Made by a program: the position numbers and the translations under genes. DNA of 64,000 bases from Spizellomyces punctatus DAOM BR117. Taxonomy: Eukaryota; Chytridiomycota; Chytridiomycetes; Spizellomycetales; Spizellomycetaceae. A model generated the notes under the pieces. The model had not been told where the DNA came from. It saw nothing but the letters and a program-made list of their open reading frames with translations, and ran no database searches. Position 1 is the stretch's first letter. Each line of letters starts with the position of its first letter. This document shows positions 47,701 to 59,481 of this stretch, one piece after another. Location: assembly GCF_000182565.1 (NCBI RefSeq), contig NW_015971547.1:601339-665338 (forward strand), read 5' to 3'.

Positions 47701-48812
47701 ACGATGGTAGATGGCTGGGTATGCCCGGGATGTGCAGGTGCGGGATGTGCTATCTTCGGCTCTTGATACTTCACTGTAGATGCAGGCGTGGCGACCCAAG
47801 TGTCGATAGAATGTACTGGTGTAGAGGATTGTGCGGAAGGAACGGCATTCAGCTGACCCGAAAAGTCATACTGAAGACCCGTGTTGGGATCCGTCCATGA
47901 ATACTGGGAAAAGTCTGTTCCATTCTGCTGATTGGCAGATGTATCGCTCCCGCTATAGCCTGCATCGGCTGCAGCTGGCTGGCTGATTGAAGGTCCGCTA
48001 GGTGCTTTGTGCTTTGATTGCATTTGGTTGGTAACTGCAGTCGGAGGAGCTGAGGTAGGTGGCTGCGTCCAAGTTGTGGAGGCGCTAGAGACAACCGGCT
48101 TTATCGTCTTCGACAGGTCAGTCCCCTGGACCTTCACGGAGTTCGTCTTCTGCGTACTGGAAGCCAAGCGTTGGTCACTATTGATAGACTCCGATGCTGT
48201 CGCAGCTTTTGGCTTTCGGGCCAAGCTAATATCAAAAGCATCCAGCATTTTATTGCTACGACTTGAGCCCGGGCTTGTCACAGGTTCAGAACTGTTAAGG
48301 CCAAAGTCGTCAAAAAAGGAAGACCCGTTCACTGTCTCAACTTTGGGTGCGGACGACATTCGAGCTTGCGGAGGGATATATGTGGAAGAGGCAGTGATGG
48401 GAGCATGAGTACTTGATTTACGGACTGAGACCGACGAATTCGTCACTTGGAAAGGATCGGCACCACTTCCAAAGGCGTCTACAAAGGTTCTGTTACTCTA
48501 TGTTCTACATATGCCGACAGTGCATGTCGGGTCCTTGAAACTATCGACACCATACGTACCAGCAGCGCTGCCAGAAAAGAGACTTGAAGCGTCACCTGCC
48601 AATTCGGGTTGAATTGTAACTGGGGGTTTAGTTGGTTGTGTACTGCTACGGGCCGAGAAGGATGTGCTAGGGTGAACAGACGTCGCAGAGGAAGAGGCTG
48701 GGATAGTCGAGCTGAATAAGTCGTTGGCTCCTCCAGCAGCTGCGGCACCTCCAAAGAATGGAATGGGTCCTTCTGAAACCGGATGCCCTCTCTGATGCTG
48801 GTGTCGGTGCAT
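41722..48812 (-). CDS. SEC16: Sec16, COPII coat scaffold at ER exit sites
   Basis: Seven exons (48812-48556, 48489-45142, 45078-44729, 44664-44484, 44417-42529, 42452-42157, 42087-41722) give 2228 residues, near the size of yeast Sec16. Sec16 organises ER exit sites and recruits Sec23/Sec24 and Sec13/Sec31. The long N-terminal half is Ser/Thr/Pro-rich. Around residues 622-822 it holds a 38-residue tandem repeat, and near 888-911 a zinc ribbon (CPKCSKRNDTESNFCSKC). The conserved central domain begins at HRGHCVAVFGSGGKLFITGPKRQN and runs through the ACE1-type helices (QQIREVLAVPTLFEGSVMDRIQAALVQGDREGACNLAV; YLSKWGEILCLILSNRT; AAKYCESVEHVVK) to about 1500. The Gln/Tyr-rich stretch follows, and the C-terminal RYVDVFNPD segment is the conserved Sec23-binding area. 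Confidence 0.95.
46280..46880 (-). repeat. 114-bp tandem repeat in SEC16 (38 residues, 5 copies)
   Basis: Near-identical units start at about 46376, 46490, 46604, 46718 and 46832, a constant spacing of 114 nt. Each encodes a variant of GTDIPDPTQASHTYGVSGTSSHEEGSLQG. Differences between copies are mostly single bases, so the array is probably recent. The unit length is a multiple of three and lacks stops in several frames, which creates spurious long ORFs on both strands. Confidence 0.95.
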
Positions 48813-49158
48813 GGTTGCCGACCGATGAACCGAGAAAGCAAACCCTCAACTAGGGCAGCTGTTAAGAACAAGCACAAATGAAGTCGACCAAACGAGCCAA
48901 TGCCAGTTGGGAAATCCCCCGTTCGTCCTTTTGATGATTGCTCCGTCGCGCGCTTTGTCTTGCAAAAACGACGTGGCCATGAGCAAAGTGCTGCTCGCAT
49001 GTGGGGTGTGGCACGGTCACGTGTAGTAGATGACTGTGCCACGTCATCTGCCGGGAATGGACAACGTAAACACAAGAGCACCTTTCTTCCGCCATCTTTC
49101 CCCCATCCTGACCCCCAATCATCTCTGACCTGACCTACATCTCTTCTTTCCAATCAGC
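48813..49158. promoter_or_regulatory. Divergent promoter region, SEC16 / lipase gene
   Basis: This 346-nt gap between two divergent start codons contains GTCACGTG with the CACGTG core at 49018-49023. No ORF is supported. Confidence 0.45.
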
Positions 49159-50345
49159 TATGGCGAATATAACGGAGGAATGGGTCAAAGCTTCCGACGG
49201 GGTTGAGATCTACCATAGAGTGTGGGAGGTACGAGGGTCTTTACCTGGTTGCTTGTGATCTCGTCGATAAATTGACTCTTTGACTTGCGAACCCAAATAG
49301 CCTACTCGACCGAAGCCACTTGCAACCGTGGTATTCGTTCACGGTACGCAGCTTGTTAGTATGTCGCGACACTTGCTGATTTTTAATGACCTTTTTTGGA
49401 TGAGCAGGTGTTGGTGAACATATTTGCCGATACGACCACGTCTTCAAACCCTTTGCTGAAGCCGGTATCAAGGTCCGCTCGTTCGACCAGAGAGGCTTTG
49501 GGAAAACTGGAAGAAAGTCTGGAATCCTCGGACATAACGAAGGTTATGACAGGGTTTTGAAAGACGTGGATGAGGTTGCGGCAAAGGTCCGTGTCGCCGG
49601 CGTACCCCACTTCGTATTTGGTCATTCCATGGGTGGTGGGATTGCTCTTCGCTACGCTATAGATCATCAGAATGACGACATTAGTGGCCTCATTGCTTCT
49701 GGTAGTGAACATTCTCTGAATCGCCAACGACATTGACTGTGCGCTAACGGTGTTTGTTCAAAGCCCCGCTAGTGGGGCTTGGTGCAAAGACTGCAGTATC
49801 GACACCCGAATACTATGCGATTCGTGCCATGTCATACTTTTTTGGCACGGTGACAATTTCAAATCCTGTCGATCCTGCCAATCTTACTCGTGATCCGACC
49901 GTGAACAAGGCATATGTTGAAGATCCTTTGGTCCACCCTTATACAAGCCTTTCCACCGGTGAGTCCTATTCTATTCATAATGCACGCAAGGAGTAATATC
50001 TTACATAGATGAGAACCGGCAGCCCGAGACATAGTCTTAAATGGAGAAGCCTTGGCGGGCAGTTTGGCCGCACAGCTGACCCTTCCATTGCTCATTACAT
50101 TTGGCACTGGCGATCACATCTGCTCATATGACGCTGCAAAGGCTTTTTGCGATGCCGCCGCAAGCAAAGATAAGACATTCAAGTCATACACTGATTTGTG
50201 TCACGAGCGTGAGTTAAGATCCAATGTGGTGCATCCCAGCTCCATTTGACTTTTAAGTTATTGTGTAGTGCACAACGAACCGGAGAAGGATGAAATTATC
50301 AAGTTTTACATCGACTGGATTTTGGAGAGAGCCAAGAAGGCGTAA
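49159..50345 (+). pseudogene. Monoglyceride lipase-like alpha/beta hydrolase with exon-1 frameshift
   Basis: Six exons (49159-49228, 49301-49343, 49408-49701, 49764-49958, 50035-50208, 50269-50345) encode a monoacylglycerol lipase of about 283 residues. The nucleophile motif is GHSMGGG, the oxyanion region FVHGVGEH, the acid is in FGTGDHICS and the His in LCHELHNEPE. The N-terminal MANITEEWVKASDG is in one frame and VEIYHRVWE in another: a G5 run at 49198-49202 holds one base more than needed, so exon 1 as given reaches a TGA within a few codons. All later exons are intact and in phase, which argues for a sequencing or assembly error in the homopolymer over true decay. The type is given as pseudogene only because the reading frame as printed is broken. 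Monoglyceride lipases release glycerol and fatty acid from monoacylglycerol, usually at lipid droplets. Confidence 0.8.
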
Positions 50346-50455
50346 TGTCGTAGTCTTAGAAACTATCACTAATCATTTTGTTGCCTATACCAACTGCTTT
50401 AATATATGGATAATAACAGTGCTGACACATTGGCCCAAAATCCCGAAAATACTTA

Positions 50456-51454
50456 TTAAAAGAAAATCACCCCGATCAAAAATGCTATGACCGCAATCGC
50501 TGCCAACATCTGGATTGACAATCCCTGCTGCACGTGAATCAGAGCGGGCGATGCGTTCTCTTTTGACCCTCCACCTGAATGCACCTCCGCTGACGCTCCT
50601 TCTTTTCGCCGCCGCAGAAGGTTCAATCGCTCAACTTCGGCCTTGTACCCTTCACAGGCTGCCTGCAAAGCTTTGACCTTCTCCCGCGCATCAGTAAGCT
50701 CCTTGTCTACCAGGTCCACAGTCTTGGCGTCATCTGCACGACTCAGATTGCCGGAACGCACAGCTGGGGGCGGTGTAGGGCGAACTTGGTCGCTACGTCC
50801 AATGCTCACAGGCTGTACAGAAGGGCTGGGCTCAGCTGCAGACGGAGGTGGTGATGGCAGCTGCGGCGGGGACTGGAGGGAGAGAGAAGAGCGTGGCGAT
50901 GTGGTGTTCGCGTCTGTGAATTCTTGTTTGGTGCTCGGTTGTCGGGATACGCTAGTAGAGGTATTCGACATGGAAGACTCCTGCCGTCGATGTCCTTGCT
51001 CCTGATCTGCGGGCAGGAACACACACCTCAGCTTTCTCTCCACCAGAACATGACTGGCCGCTTCAGGGCTGCTCTTCTTGAGTTGCTCCGCTTGAAGCCA
51101 TAACTCTTGAAGCCTGTTAGTAAACTGATCTCCCTCTGCAACCATGAGATCTGCGGGAATCTTTATGCCTTGAACAAGAAATTTGTCTTTGCTCTTTGCA
51201 TCCGCCGGCGGATCCTCCTTCATTGCCTGCAAAAGGACTTGCACCTCTACCGAGGCGCCTGGAGGGATACGCCCACTGTTAGGTCTGACACAGTACTGCT
51301 TGGGAGCGGTAGTCTTCACTTTGAAAGCAACGGGAGACTCGGGGTGGATGTTGGATACTATAAGACTTTGCTTGACCACATGAGTGAATGGGCGTCGGAA
51401 CTCCAGCTCCCTTTCAGGGGCCAGTTTGAGAAAATGGCTTTGAGATGAATCCAT
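50456..51454 (-). CDS. VAP/Scs2-family ER membrane contact protein
   Basis: A single-exon ORF of 332 residues. Residues 1-125 form the MSP (major sperm protein) domain: FLKLAPERELEFRRPFTHVVKQSLIVSN, then VAFKVKTTAPKQYCVRPNSGRIPPGASVEVQVLLQAM, with the KxxxP-type surface that binds FFAT motifs, and KFLVQGIKIP. A second part before the linker (VERKLRCVFLP) completes the fold. A Ser/Pro-rich linker follows, then a heptad-like coiled coil (DLVDKELTDAREKVKALQAACEGYKAEVERLNLLRRRKEG). The C-terminal helix MLAAIAVIAFLIGVIFF predicts insertion as a tail-anchored ER protein. VAPs tether the ER to other membranes by binding lipid transfer proteins. ATG at 51454 begins the domain directly; a longer N-terminal extension in frame is unlike the family. 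Confidence 0.93.
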   Translation of the reverse strand: MDSSQSHFLKLAPERELEFRRPFTHVVKQSLIVSNIHPESPVAFKVKTTAPKQYCVRPNSGRIPPGASVEVQVLLQAMKEDPPADAKSKDKFLVQGIKIPADLMVAEGDQFTNRLQELWLQAEQLKKSSPEAASHVLVERKLRCVFLPADQEQGHRRQESSMSNTSTSVSRQPSTKQEFTDANTTSPRSSLSLQSPPQLPSPPPSAAEPSPSVQPVSIGRSDQVRPTPPPAVRSGNLSRADDAKTVDLVDKELTDAREKVKALQAACEGYKAEVERLNLLRRRKEGASAEVHSGGGSKENASPALIHVQQGLSIQMLAAIAVIAFLIGVIFF

Positions 51455-51692
51455 GGTTCTGCGTGGCCTACAGCGCGCGGCGTTAGCCAAAGATGAGACA
51501 TGGGGTGTGCCGTTGGGCAAATGACCAAGTTCGACGTACCGGCAATCTGAGTAATGATCCGCAACAAAGGTGTCCCCCCAAGTTTGTCAAAATGACTCGC
51601 GGTTGGAGTCGGGATTAGGTCAGCCGACACCCCCTCGGTCCCTTTCCTCCTTCCTACGGCTTTGCACTTTGTTGCGTTGGTACTTTTGCAAA

Positions 51693-53708
51693 ATGGCTAG
51701 AGCTGAAGATTACTCTACTAGGCACCGTCTGGCTCTTGTTGGTCGGTCCGGGTATCTCGTGGACTCCCGTTTGAGCTGACGCTAACTTTCGCGATCTAGC
51801 CTTGGGGATATTTTCAGCACTGACCACTGCTGGAGTTATCTTTGGGTTCCAAGCTCTTCGTCCGGCGCTCATTGATAGCCATGTGTATGAGGACCTATGC
51901 TCTCCCGCCGAGGACAAGCCGTGCAATGCACAAGTGCTTCGTCTCAACCTTATGTTTGCAAGTAAGTTGGGAAGGCAGGTGCCGCTCTCATGACCCGCGC
52001 TAATGAGAAGAAAAAAGTTGCTTCAACCGGTGCCAACCTTGCTTCACTGCCTATCGGAATGATTCTCGACAAATACGGACCCCGTGCAACGATGCTGTTA
52101 GGAAGCGGACTATTTTTGCTTGGGTCAATATTATTTGGGTGTAGCAACCCAAACTTTGACGGTTACATAATAGGATACTTACTTTTGGGCGTCGGCGGGC
52201 CTTTCTGTTTCATCGCGGTGAGGAATGTCGAATTTAAGCATCAACTTATAAGAAAGACTGAATACAGCCCGTAGAGCCTTCATATTAGCCTTACCTTTCC
52301 CTCGCGTCAGTATCCAGATGTATCTGCAACTTTGATTAGCGAGCAAGCTCTGATATCTGCTCGTAGATTCCGGAAAGATAATGGCTGCGCTCACAGGTGC
52401 TTTTGATGCTTCCAGCATCATCTATCTCATCTTTGCGGTCAGTCTTATTTGGATTGCTTATTTGCATAATCATTTTCTTAATTGGGCTTTCACGGTGGCA
52501 GGACCTTTACAAGGCCCTTGGTGGTTCCATACAAAGATATTTTGCAGCCTACAGGTAGAAATACGGCATCGTGCCGCTCTCGCAAAGCAACTAGCTTACA
52601 TGTGCAACCAGCGTTGTTCCAATAGTGATTGTCATCGCTACCCTGCTGCTAATGCCAAAATCTTCATTCGGCAAGCATCAAGAAGAAGGTGGCGAAAGTG
52701 AGATCGAAACGGACGAAGGACAACCTTTATTGGCTCCGACTGTGGCAACCGAAAATGCCACAGAGCTTTTCTGGAAACAATTTAAAAGCCCGGAATTTTG
52801 GTCAGTTGAAATAGTCAGACTGCTGTAATACTTAGGCTGAATACTTGAAAAAAGCAACTAATTTATGGTCCTGATTAGGGGTATCACCTCCACAATATGT
52901 CTCTTTATGCTCAGATTAAATTTCTATATTTCGTCCATAAAGGAGCAGTTATTGGATTTGTCAAGAACTCCTGCCGATCTTGACGAGGGTAAGGATACGG
53001 CTTGTCTATCTTTGGGCGTATTACTCTTGGCTGATACTAGGTCGAACATGGAAGTTGATCGAATAGTATCCTACTTCAATGTGGCACTTCCCCTGGCTGG
53101 TTTGGTGTCTATTCCAGCCGTTGGACACCTCTTGGACAACTTCTCGTTCAAGATCAGCTTTGTGGTTCTATGGATATTCGGATTATCATTTGGGATTCTA
53201 TCGTAAGAGCACGTCCGGCTTCTGCAGCCACTTTACCAGGCTAACGCACGTATGGCCCTACGACCGTCAACCAGCCTGGTTCCAAATGTACCTTTGCAGT
53301 ACCTCTCAGGTGAGCTGCACACCATTTCCCGACGTCAGCGGAACTACGCTGCACCTGGATGCTAATCCTTTTATACTAGTCGCCATATTTGTGCTAAAGC
53401 GACCTCTACTGTACACGATTGGAAACGATTTTTGTGCCAAGACGTTCGCATCTAGTGGCTGTTGCGGATGTTGACTTGTTAGCTAATACCAATCGCTTTA
53501 TAGGTTCGGTTTTGTTACGTTCGGACGGCTTTACGGTATCATGAATGTTCTCGCGGGACTCTTTTCGATGCTGCAGTACCTGTTCAATTATGTGGCTCTC
53601 GATTTGATGAACGGACATTTCTGGGCGGTCAATCTGTCCCTAACCGTCGTGACCGGCCTGCTTCTAATTTTCCCGATTTATCTTGGTTTGCGACAGCAGT
53701 CAGTCTAA
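51693..53708 (+). CDS. MFS transporter, SLC43/FMP42 type (amino acid transporter-like)
   Basis: Twelve exons (51693-51741, 51800-51961, 52018-52217, 52275-52305, 52367-52437, 52502-52554, 52612-52800, 52879-52988, 53055-53202, 53275-53309, 53380-53443, 53504-53708) join in phase to 438 residues. The chain has the hydrophobic pattern of a major facilitator, with a hydrophilic central loop (GKHQEEGGESEIETDEGQPLL). Family signatures are GMILDKYGPRATMLLGS, the SLHISLTFPSHSGKIMAALTGAFDASS segment, SIPAVGHLLDN and PNVPLQYLS, as in SLC43 (LAT3/LAT4-like) and yeast Fmp42. Animal members carry large neutral amino acids or adenine; the substrate here is unknown. Very short exons (31 and 35 nt) make the gene hard to detect by ORF search. 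It is divergent from the VAP gene across 238 nt. Confidence 0.88.
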
Positions 53709-53863
53709 CTTTGTTAGTGGCGTAGATCGATCGAATTCCTATTCTCACTTCTAGTAGACTTAGTGGGAGGGCCGCTTCAGACCTGTAGTTTGGACGTAAG
53801 CTAAGAACACAGACGCCGGATGCGCCAGAACAGCATTATACTATTTACAAGACATAATCTAAG

Positions 53864-56800
53864 CTACTTCCGTTTTTTTGCGCTTCCCTTGCTATCGTCT
53901 CTCCCTTTTCTCTTCTTTTCGTCTTTCTCCTCCTCCACCTCCGCGGTCTCTTTCGATATGAGACTAACTAGAGTATTGCATCGCCGTTGAATTTCTTGCG
54001 CTGTGCGGGACTTGATGAACCAATCAAATCGGAATAGGGGTGACCGTTTCACCTCGTCCAAGATTTTATCGTAGACATCATCTGAACCATAGCCGAAGCG
54101 TTCCAACATGACGAGCTAGGAAAGATTTTAATCATGATTTGCGGGGTCCACTCAAGGCAGATAACGTCTTCCACCATGAACCTTACCAAAAAGCGGTCTT
54201 CCTCCTCTGTGAAGTTTTTGCCCTTGCTTTGCAAATACTGTATCTTCAGTTGCTGCAAGGGGGCACGGTGCTGCCTAACCTTTGCCGTCAAGGCATCCTG
54301 AATTTCCTGAGTCCTTTTCAATTTGGCTTCACCTTTTTCTATGTTCGCAATGATCTTCTCATAATCTGGATCATGGAATGAGTATTGTACGTCCATCCCG
54401 CCAAGAAGTACACTTGCTTCTGATGTGCACGTACCGGCAATTTCTCTGAAGCGCTTCCAGAACACAGCCGCGTACTGTTTCACCTCGGATGCGGTTTTCC
54501 CCTCCACTTCTTGCGCAATTGCCTCAAGATCATGTCTGAAAGATATTGACCTAGTTAGCGTAATTCATAGCCGGGTATACCTGAAGACCATGTCACCTTC
54601 CGTTCTTCTCGTTAGCCTTGCAAAATGCGATGAAGTCTCGCTTCGACCAATCGCCAAATCCCTGACCGCGACAGAAGCCATGTCAACGTCCGCAGAAGAA
54701 ATTCTACGACAAATAGAAATTGCGTACTTTGGTCAACAGTTTCTCCTTTTCAGCAATTTCAGCTTCGGAGAGCGGCTCAGCTAGAGGGATAAGAGGGAAT
54801 GTCAAATTCATAAAACCGCGCGGCTGACAGATTATTGCACCAAGTATTACCTTGATCAACCTTGGCTTGCTCTTCCTTCATTTTCTCCGCTGTATCTTCT
54901 TCATTTTCACCTTCTACATCCTCGGGCCTCACTTTATACCCAATCTCTTTCTGTTGGGGGGATAAGCACGGTAGGACAACGGTATAAGACAGCCTATGCC
55001 TGAACCTACGCGGAAAGCGAGGATTTCTCTTTCTTGCAAATCCTTCAGACGCGCCGGATAGAACTGGAAATCTTGGCTGCGGCATTTGGTTATTCTCCTT
55101 ATTCTATCAAATAGCTCTGCACACTGCGCTTCCTTACATGTTTGCAATTCTTGGTGGCTTGGGAGCCTTCTCCTTTGCAGTTCGGCCTCCTGTTTGTAGC
55201 ATAACCTTGTAATACTCCTGCTCGGAATACGATGCCAAAACTAGGAAAGAGTTTCCAGCTCACAACATGGCTAGAGCCGTTGATAAGGATAATCATGCTT
55301 ACGGTTCTTTCGCTCGCGCTTAGCGGGTCCAATCCATCCAAAGCTACCGCCTTCCTTTTTCTGATAGACGGTCACAATTAACCTTTCCGACACGAGCCAG
55401 TTGTATTCTTCTGCTACTCACTCGGAAGTCTGCACCTTCCCATTCGTAGACACTCCCGCCACCCGCTAAGCTGAATTTTTGCAGATCATCAAGACCCATG
55501 TTGGCATATTTTGAGTCCAGCTCTGCAGTCTTCTGTTCGGATCGCTTGAGAACCTCTTCAATATTATCTCCTGTAATCGTACTTGAATCCGCCCGAGTTA
55601 GTGACTCAGTCTCCCAAGTTCCTCAGATCGTTGACAAATACCTGTCCGTCGACTTGAAAATATCCTGTGCTCCATGTTGAATCATCGAGACAAGGTCATC
55701 CTTGGATGCCGCTACAGTACAAATGTCAATGAGCTGATGCCTCTACAGCAATTGCTGGCTTCCGTTATACCTTTACTATTTTGCACGGATCTGCCTTGTT
55801 GAATGACGAGCTGGTCAAGACGAAGCTTTTGTGTTGCACGATCGATGACTTTTTCTTCAACTGCATTCTGGAGAGTCACCAGGATGAGTCTGCCACATGT
55901 GTGTCGGACTTTCATAGCACAACTCCCAAGCCTGTCCTACCTCGGTGATAAATCGGAAAACAACGACTTGCTTTTTCTGCCCGATACGATGTGCGCGATC
56001 CTCAGCTTGAAGGTCAACTTGCGGATTCCAGTCGCTATCGTACATGATGACAGTGTCCGCGGTAGCCAAGTTGATGCCGAGACCGCCCGCCCGTGTAGTC
56101 AATAAGAATATAAATTTGGAACTGTCGGGTTTGTTGTATTCATCGATACTGGCAACCCGATCCTCATGCGGAGTCTGTCCATCTATTCGGCAGTATTGAT
56201 ATCCACGAAAGATGCAATAATCCTCCAGAATATCTAGCATTCTGCTCATCTGACTAAACAAGAGCACGCGCGACCCTTGAGCTTTTGAGCGCTCCAACAG
56301 CTTGTCTAAAACTACCATCTTTCCTGCATTTTCAATGATATGCTCGTCAGTTGTATAAGGTGGTCCTGGCTCTGCACCATCGAAGAGGTACGGATGGTTA
56401 CAACATTTACGCAGTTGCATCACAATGTTTTGCAACCTTGTAAGCCGAGTTTTACTCTGCTTGTCGCCGAGAGCATCATTTACTGCGTCAATGTCCTTTT
56501 CAAGCAGGTTCCGATACCATCTTCGCTGCATCGCGCTCATCCCAACATAGATATTGACCCTCTTTTTTGGTAAGAGCGATTTCTCAACATCTGCTTTGAT
56601 ACGCCTGAGTAAAAACGGTCGGAGGACCTTGTGGAGCTGGGAGACGACCTTATCCTGGTCTCCTCCTTGAGACTCAAACCATCGGTCAAAATCTTCTGAC
56701 GAACTGAAAATGTCTGGAAGAAGGAAATTCAAGAGTGCCCATAGCTCGTGCAAGTTGTTCTGGAGAGGGGTTCCCGTTAACAACAGGCGATTACGACACT

Positions 56801-57737
56801 GAAACTCTCGCACGATTTGAGACAGGGCCGAGTTTTCATTCTTGATTCTATGTGCCTCGTCAATGACAATGTACTGCCAAGACAATTTCCGGAAATGTGC
56901 CTTCTCCAAGAGGCACATCTCGTAAGATGTCACGCAAACTTCAAAGTCTTGGGCTAGCAACTTGTCTTGCACTACTGCTTGTCGTTCCGGCTTACTCCCA
57001 TGGAACATAAAAACATCTAATGAGGGCACCCATCGCTTGAATTCGTTCACCCAGTTGTGTAAAGTAGACTTTGGAACTATAACCAGATGAGGTCCATCGA
57101 TCGACTGGAAATGCTTAAGGTAACCCAAAAATGATATGGATTGAAGCGTTTTCCCAAGACCCATCTCATCTGCAAGAATTCCGTTGATTCCATTTTCAAA
57201 GAGTGAGATCAACCAGTTCAAGCCTTGAACCTGGTAGTCTCTCATTGGAGCGTGCTTGACATACGGTGGAGATTCATCGAAGACAAACGGAGCTGGCTCC
57301 TCCTCCTGCTCGTCCTTTAAAAGTTCTTCATCTTCTTCCTTCTCAGTTTTGCGATGACGTCGTGATCCGATCTTGGAGCTTTTCTTTGCCTTCTCAGCGT
57401 CCGCTGCTTCCTCCAACGCCGTGACATCCATACCTTTCATCTTATTTATGTTGATGAAATGTGCGAAAAGCTCTGTCTGACCCATAAGATAGGCATATCG
57501 CTTTTGCTGGTCCTTTGCTTTCTTTCGCTGCAGTTCCTCAGAATCTCTGGCAAACCCTGCCTTTCGTTTGGCATTCAAGGCGCGGTCGACCGGGCGTTTT
57601 ACATGTCTAGCCTCTTGTGTGCTCTTCTCACTTTCCGTCTGCAGGTCATCGTCGACATCCATACCGTCGCTAACGGTCCCATTATTCTCCTCTGCGCTTA
57701 CAGCCTCCGCTTGTTCAGGATTGTCTATCGATGACAT
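53864..57737 (-). CDS. ISWI-type chromatin remodelling ATPase
   Basis: Exon 1 (57737-55941) holds the acidic N terminus and nearly the whole Snf2 ATPase: Walker A in DEMGLGKT, the DEAH box ([16 protein letters not shown]), [13 protein letters not shown], and the helicase C half ending at [31 protein letters not shown]. Exon 2 (55867-55771) gives [30 protein letters not shown]. Further short exons carry [34 protein letters not shown], a HAND region ([22 protein letters not shown]), a SANT part ([19 protein letters not shown]) and a SLIDE part ([17 protein letters not shown] to [15 protein letters not shown]), ending in a Lys/Arg-rich tail with the stop at 53864. This order is that of ISWI (Isw1/Isw2, SMARCA5). 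ISWI slides nucleosomes to space them. Several small exons between 55770 and 54100 were recognised by content; exact borders were not all set. Confidence 0.93.
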
Positions 57738-57786
57738 GGCTGCAGTTTCGACATTGGAGATCAGCGAGGTTCTGCTTCTAAGAAGT

Positions 57787-57794
57787 CACGTGAG
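57787..57794. promoter_or_regulatory. TCACGTGA palindrome upstream of the ISWI gene
   Basis: The octamer lies 50 nt before the ISWI start codon. The same or a near-identical element occurs in three other promoter positions in the window. It would suit a bHLH-type factor; binding is not shown. Confidence 0.4.
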
Positions 57795-58027
57795 GTCCAC
57801 TCTATCCCGAGTGATATGTCCGACTTCGAATCAAGCTCAAAATCCGCGCAGGAAAAAGAACTCTAAAAAAGTTACAGCGGCTGCAAATACATAGTAGAAA
57901 GAAGGATGTATTCTAATGACAAAGTGTCAATGTAAACAGTTTAATTGGCGAATTCATCATATAAAAAGTACGAAGGATGATCGCCAGTAAAGTCCTCCCT
58001 CAGCAGCATATATTCTATCACAAAAAT

Positions 58028-59481
58028 CTAGTGTCCAGGTTCAACGAGTTCCGTGTTGGTATAGACGACGGGACTCTTCTTGAATCCATTGAACTGGGAC
58101 GCAGCGCACATGGTGTATGCGCCCATATTGTCGAAATGCAGCCAGTCGCCGACCTGCATCTCAGGAAGGGAAAAGCCCTTGCCAATACAATCGATGGAGT
58201 CACAAGTGGGGCCCCACACGCTACAAGGGAATTCGGCCTCTTGAATCGCGTGCTTGTACATAAAAGCACCCGAACGCGCGAGTACATTCGGAGTAACCAC
58301 AGCATGATCAAAAGTGATGCAGTTGAAGCTTCCGTACATTCCATCATTGATGTAGTACATGTAAGAAGGATGATCATCGCGGGTGGCAACGGCGCTCGCC
58401 TCACTCTCGTCGATAGCACTGCTTTTCCGATCCCGGGGAACCACGCGGCGCGCAATGACATTGACCGCCAAGGTGAAAGCCGAAGAAACATAGTAGCGAC
58501 CCGGCTCCGCGATAACGCGTACCTCGGGACCAAAATGTTGGTCAATGGCCGGTCCGAGCACAGCCGCAATCTGCTGAAAGCTGACACCGGGAGCGTTGTT
58601 GCCAGGGAAGCCACCTCCAACATCGAGAAGGTGGAAGTCGTAACCCCACGCTTTTCCCTCATCGAAAGCCTTGCGAGCGAGCATAACAGCTTCGCCAAAA
58701 GCACTAGCATCAAAGCATCCACTTCCAACGTGGAAACTGATGCCGATGACATCCATGTCGAGCTCACGAGCTGCTTTGAGAAGATGGGGCACAGCTGCCA
58801 TGGGCGCTCCAAACTTAACGCCAAGTTTGCAGATCGATCTCGAGTCATCCGTCAGGATACGAAGAATCATCTGGGCGTTTGGGTGAATAGCCTTCACCTT
58901 CCGTAGTTCGTCAGCATTATCGAAAGTCATCATCCTGACTCCAGTAGCAGCGGCAAAGCGAATGTGGGACGCTTGCTTGCAAGGGTTGGCGTATATAATC
59001 TTGGAGGGGTGCACGCCCTGGTCCAACGCCATCTGGATCTCACCCTTGCTCGCACAATCAAAGCCGGTTCCGAGTGAAGTAAGGGTCTTCAATACCATGG
59101 TATCGGGGTTACACTTCACGGCTGTCAATGTAGAGAGAACTAGTGAGCGAGGTACAATACGGCACATCGCAATGATGCAGAATGCCTACCATAAAAGGGC
59201 TCGACACGAGGAAGGAGCTGCTTCCACTGTGCATGCTGGCGGGCTACTTCTCCAAGATCACCAACGAAAAAAGAGTCTTGCGCTTCGGGATTCGTCACAT
59301 CGTAGTCAACTGTGCGGCTACGCAAAATTGATCCAACGGACCGCGAACTCACGTTCGCGGGCTCCGCCGTGGCCATCCCAGAGGACAAGCCATGGTGGAG
59401 CTTTGTAAGAGACTGCTTACGCGAGAGAGCACCGAAAAATTCAGTATCGGGGTTGATGAAAGGTACGATAACCTCCTTCAT
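58028..59481 (-). CDS. SPE1: Ornithine decarboxylase
   Basis: Two exons (59481-59190 and 59121-58028) separated by a 68-nt intron give 461 residues. The enzyme converts ornithine to putrescine, the first step of polyamine synthesis, with pyridoxal phosphate. The intron splits the PLP-lysine region, and splicing gives EPFYAVKCNPDT. Other signatures are GISFHVGSGC, LDVGGGFPG, the phosphate-binding EPGRYYVSSAF, YINDGMYGSFNC, and the active-site Cys in WGPTCDSIDCI. All catalytic residues appear present. The last residues (NTELVEPGH) are short, so the long C-terminal degradation tail of animal enzymes is missing. The gene follows ISWI in tandem with a 290-nt gap. Confidence 0.96.

Noticed and set aside
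57977-58906. 309-codon plus-strand ORF opposite ODC
   Set aside because: Antisense to a certain ODC coding exon with all catalytic motifs.
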